From the NCBI GenBank assembly GCA_039820585.1, contig JBCBPV010000109.1, forward strand, positions 1-7,269: a DNA stretch of 7,269 nt, in the 5' to 3' direction. Position 1 is the first letter of the stretch; each line of letters begins with the position of its first letter. Position numbers and translations under genes: made by a program. The notes under the pieces were generated by a model that saw only the letters and a program-made list of their open reading frames with translations, made no database searches and was not told the DNA's origin. The stretch comes from JBCBGF01 sp039820585. Its GTDB lineage: Bacteria > Pseudomonadota > Alphaproteobacteria > Rhodobacterales > Rhodobacteraceae. Shown piece by piece: positions 5,824 to 7,269 of this stretch.

Positions 5824-7191
5824 ATGCAATATGTGACCACTCGGCAGACCCTTACCGGCAAGGGCTGGCAGACCGATATCCAGATTGCGATTGGCGCCGA
5901 TGGGCGCATAGCTGCCATCGGTCCAGCCACGAATCCCACCGACCACCAGATCGACGTTGCCCTGCCCGCCCCCACCAATCTGCACAGCCATAGCTTTCAA
6001 CGCGCGATGGCAGGGCTCACCGAGATGCGCGGCCCCGATCCGACCGACAGTTTCTGGACTTGGCGCCGCCTGATGTACCGGTTCCTCGATCAGTTGACCC
6101 CCGATCAGATCGAGGCAATTGCCGCGCAAGTGTTCATGGAAATGCTGGAAGCGGGCTATGGTGCCGCCGTAGAGTTTCACTACCTCCACCATGGCGTCGG
6201 GGGCGTGCCCTATGACGAGCCGTCTGAACTGTCCCTACGCCACATCGCAGCGGCGCAGGCCGTCGGGATTGGTCTCACGCATCTTCCGGTGCTCTATCAG
6301 TTCGGTGGATGTGATGGGCGGGCGCTTGAGGGCGGTCAACAACGGTTCGGGTCCACGCCGGATAGCTTTGCCGCGCTATACGATGGGGCAAGCGCTGCTG
6401 TTGCCGATGGCCCCGCCGACTTCGCCATTGGCGTGGCCCCACACTCCCTGCGCGCAGTGGATGCGGCGGGTATCGACGCGGCGCTGTCCCTTGCACCCCC
6501 AGGCCCAACTCACATGCATCTGTCAGAGCAAACCGCCGAGATCGAGGAAGTTCAGGCGCATCTTGGCGCGCGCCCGGCGGAATGGTTGCTGGAGCACTAT
6601 GCGATTGACGAGCGCTGGTGCCTGATCCACTGCACCCACCTGACCACGTCGGAGACCACGCAGCTGGCACATTCGGGCGCCATCGCAGGCCTCTGCCCGA
6701 TCACCGAATCCAATCTGGGCGACGGCATCTTCAATGGCACGGGCTACCTCGGCGCAGGCGGGCGGATCGGGTTCGGATCGGACTCCAACGTCCATATCGC
6801 GCTTTTCGAGGAATTGCGCACGCTAGAGTACTCCCAACGCCTGCGCGACCGAGGCCGTGCAGCCCTTGCGACGTCGGATATCTCAACCGGCCGCAGGCTG
6901 TTGGACGAGGCCGCACGTGGCGGCGCACAGGCCGCAGGCCGGTTCAGCGGCGTGCTTGAGGTCGGCGCCTGGGCCGATATCCTGGGAATTTCAACAGACA
7001 ACATGTGGGCGTGCGGACGCTTGGGCGACACCTTGCTAGACACGCTGGTGTTTGGAGGGCACGGGCAGGACTGTATCACCGATGTCTGGAGCGCTGGGCG
7101 GCATGTCGTGCAGTCGGGACGGCATGTACAGCGAGAGGCGATATCCCGACAATTTCAAGCAACGATGTCGGGGTTGGCGAGTCAGCTTTAG
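5824..7191 (+). CDS. hutF: Formimidoylglutamate deiminase (N-formimino-L-glutamate iminohydrolase)
   Basis: HutF deiminates N-formimino-L-glutamate to N-formyl-L-glutamate and ammonia, feeding HutG. It is a zinc-dependent amidohydrolase-superfamily enzyme related to guanine and chlorohydrolase-type deaminases. The 455 residues are the usual size. Candidate ligands and catalytic residues are His54 and His56 in NLHSHSFQRA, His232 and Glu235 in MHLSEQ, His269 in LIHCTHL and Asp320 in GFGSDSN. The FQRAMAGLTE segment and the AVEFHYLHH segment at about 115-123 are typical of HutF and argue against a plain cytosine or guanine deaminase. The ATG at 5824 gives a normal N-terminus. It is transcribed away from hutIHGU, so the pathway is split into two transcripts, and it ends 20 bases before a convergent tRNA gene. 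No terminator is visible after the stop. Confidence 0.97.
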   Translation: MQYVTTRQTLTGKGWQTDIQIAIGADGRIAAIGPATNPTDHQIDVALPAPTNLHSHSFQRAMAGLTEMRGPDPTDSFWTWRRLMYRFLDQLTPDQIEAIAAQVFMEMLEAGYGAAVEFHYLHHGVGGVPYDEPSELSLRHIAAAQAVGIGLTHLPVLYQFGGCDGRALEGGQQRFGSTPDSFAALYDGASAAVADGPADFAIGVAPHSLRAVDAAGIDAALSLAPPGPTHMHLSEQTAEIEEVQAHLGARPAEWLLEHYAIDERWCLIHCTHLTTSETTQLAHSGAIAGLCPITESNLGDGIFNGTGYLGAGGRIGFGSDSNVHIALFEELRTLEYSQRLRDRGRAALATSDISTGRRLLDEAARGGAQAAGRFSGVLEVGAWADILGISTDNMWACGRLGDTLLDTLVFGGHGQDCITDVWSAGRHVVQSGRHVQREAISRQFQATMSGLASQL

Positions 7192-7211
7192 CGGCCCTGG
7201 CGCTGGGCGAC

Positions 7212-7269
7212 TGGTGCGGTCGAGAAGACTCGAACTTCCACGGGAGTTACCCCACAGCGACCTCAACGC
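7212..7269 (-). tRNA. tRNA-Leu (anticodon GAG), 3' part, cut by window edge
   Basis: Reading the minus strand toward 7212, the visible part starts in the anticodon stem. The loop TTGAGGT (7260-7266) carries anticodon GAG at 7262-7264, which reads leucine codon CUC. A long variable arm with GGG/CCC pairing (7240-7254) marks a class II tRNA, as expected for leucine. The T arm follows: stem GGAAG/CTTCT with one G-U pair (7223-7227 and 7235-7239) and loop TTCGAGT. Then come acceptor strand CGACCGC (7216-7222), discriminator A and an encoded CCA (7212-7214). The D arm and 5' acceptor strand lie outside the window, so acceptor pairing could not be checked. Confidence 0.9.

Noticed and set aside
1..7269. 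A novel defence, mobile or biosynthetic system
   Set aside because: Every sizeable stretch is explained by known histidine-catabolic enzymes, one permease and a tRNA. No transposase, integrase, direct repeat array or unexplained large gene was seen.

Overview
This window carries a complete histidine-utilisation (hut) catabolic cluster from a high-GC, probably alphaproteobacterial genome. The protein sequences and the permease style look most like the Rhodobacterales (roseobacter) lineage; this is an impression from family knowledge, not a search result. Everything in the window points to chromosomal housekeeping and catabolic DNA. I see no insertion sequence, CRISPR array, phage gene or defence gene.

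Layout: 1-403 (minus strand) is the N-terminal part of a polar amino-acid ABC transporter permease that runs off the left edge. 404-576 is a non-coding spacer with a perfect 8-bp inverted repeat and a weaker GC-rich hairpin. 577-5751 is a minus-strand operon transcribed hutI > hutH > hutG > hutU, whose genes overlap by 4, 1 and 4 bases. 5752-5823 is a 72-bp divergent control region with two dyad elements. 5824-7191 is hutF on the plus strand. At 7212-7269 the 3' part of a tRNA-Leu with anticodon GAG lies on the minus strand, only 20 bases from the hutF stop, and runs off the right edge.

How the genes work together: HutH deaminates L-histidine to urocanate, HutU hydrates urocanate to imidazolone propionate, HutI opens the ring to N-formimino-L-glutamate (FIGLU), HutF deiminates FIGLU to N-formyl-L-glutamate plus ammonia, and HutG hydrolyses that to L-glutamate and formate. 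This is the five-step (Pseudomonas-type) route, not the four-step formiminoglutamase route. All five enzymes are present, full length, and keep their recognisable catalytic or metal-binding residues. The permease next door is a plausible importer of histidine or another amino acid, but its substrate cannot be read from the sequence. No HutC-type regulator is present in the window.

I do not see a previously undescribed system here. The points most worth a second look are the lipoprotein-type N-terminus on the permease, the palindrome in front of it, and the dyads between hutI and hutF.
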